Shown here in pieces: positions 6,109-6,462 of a DNA stretch of 6,462 bases. Each line of letters begins with the position of its first letter. Positions within the stretch are counted from its first letter, which is position 1. Origin of the DNA: an uncultured Gemmiger sp. (GTDB lineage Bacteria > Bacillota > Clostridia > Oscillospirales > Ruminococcaceae); NCBI GenBank assembly GCA_959018215.1, contig CAUEKL010000138.1, positions 1-6,462 on the forward strand. Direction: 5' to 3'. The notes beneath the pieces are model-generated. The model did no database searches and had not been told where the DNA came from. It saw only the letters and a program-made list of their open reading frames with translations. A program made the translations under genes and the position numbers.

Positions 6109-6115
6109 GACCAAG

Positions 6116-6462
6116 ATGAGTTCATTGAAATTTATGCCCTTCGCGGGCACGGCGCTGCGCAACCTCTTCCGCAAACCGGTGACCACCAGCTATCCCTTTG
6201 CCCCGGCCCAGTATCCGGAGCGGATGCGCGGGCATATCGAGATCGACATTGAATCCTGCATCAGCTGCGGCATGTGTGCCCGCAGCTGCCCGCCCGGCGC
6301 CCTGACGGTGGACCGGGCCGCCGGCACCTGGACCATCCAGCGGTTTGACTGCGTCCAGTGCGGTAACTGCGTCAACGTCTGCCCCAAAAAGTGCCTGAAG
6401 ATGGCCCCGGGCTACACCACCCCGGACACCACCCGCCACAGCGACACCTACACCCGCACCAC
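6116..6462 (+). CDS. echF: Ech hydrogenase ferredoxin-like subunit EchF (cut by window edge)
   Basis: EchF is the electron-entry subunit with two [4Fe-4S] clusters, homologous to NuoI, and is expected to take electrons from reduced ferredoxin. The first 115 codons are present and remain open to the right edge. Two classical CxxCxxCxxxCP motifs are visible: C48, C51, C54, C58 (CISCGMCARSCP) and C79, C82, C85, C89 (CVQCGNCVNVCP). Before them lies a basic, hydrophobic N-terminal stretch with LRNLFRKPVTTSYPF at 14-28, as in other NuoI-like group 4 subunits, which helps docking to the membrane subunit. The known Ech protein is only slightly longer than the visible part, so little is probably missing. 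The ATG at 6116 follows the echE stop by 7 nt, with AGGTG at 6103-6107 as ribosome binding site. Confidence 0.93.
   Translation, partial: MSSLKFMPFAGTALRNLFRKPVTTSYPFAPAQYPERMRGHIEIDIESCISCGMCARSCPPGALTVDRAAGTWTIQRFDCVQCGNCVNVCPKKCLKMAPGYTTPDTTRHSDTYTRT

Overview
The window is GC-rich, densely coding bacterial DNA. AGGAGG-type ribosome binding sites, a TATAAT promoter box and GC-rich codon use (many CTG, GCC, ATC and CGC codons) suggest a high-GC member of the Clostridia, possibly a gut Oscillospiraceae/Ruminococcaceae-type anaerobe. That placement is an inference from gene content and style; no taxonomic marker is present.

Layout: two divergent operons leave a shared AT-rich control region at about 1257-1460. 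Leftward on the minus strand run hypA (915-1256), hypB (247-912) and the first 83 codons of hypF (1-250, cut by the window edge). These encode maturation factors for the nickel-iron active site of [NiFe] hydrogenases. Rightward on the plus strand run six tightly packed genes, echA to echF (1461 to the window end). They encode an energy-converting, membrane-bound group 4 [NiFe] hydrogenase of the Ech type: an NuoL-like antiporter subunit, an NuoH-like membrane anchor, the small NuoB-like Fe-S subunit, an NuoC-like subunit, the NuoD-like NiFe large subunit and a two-cluster ferredoxin-like NuoI-type subunit. Gene order matches echABCDEF as known from Methanosarcina barkeri and clostridia. Only echF is cut by the right edge.

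How the genes work together: the Ech complex should pass electrons from reduced ferredoxin through EchF and EchC to the NiFe site in EchE, reduce protons to H2, and couple this to ion export through EchA and EchB (or run in reverse). HypA and HypB deliver nickel. HypF starts synthesis of the CN ligands of the iron. The remaining factors (HypC, D, E) are not in the window.

The coding content is a recognisable, apparently intact Ech/Hyp locus and not a new system. The less ordinary parts are the divergent control region (a well-formed ech promoter, an extended -10 candidate for hyp, a terminator-like 17-bp palindrome at the 5' end of the predicted hyp transcript, small inverted repeats next to both ribosome binding sites) and the large subunit, which ends right after its second CxxC motif with no C-terminal extension to cleave.
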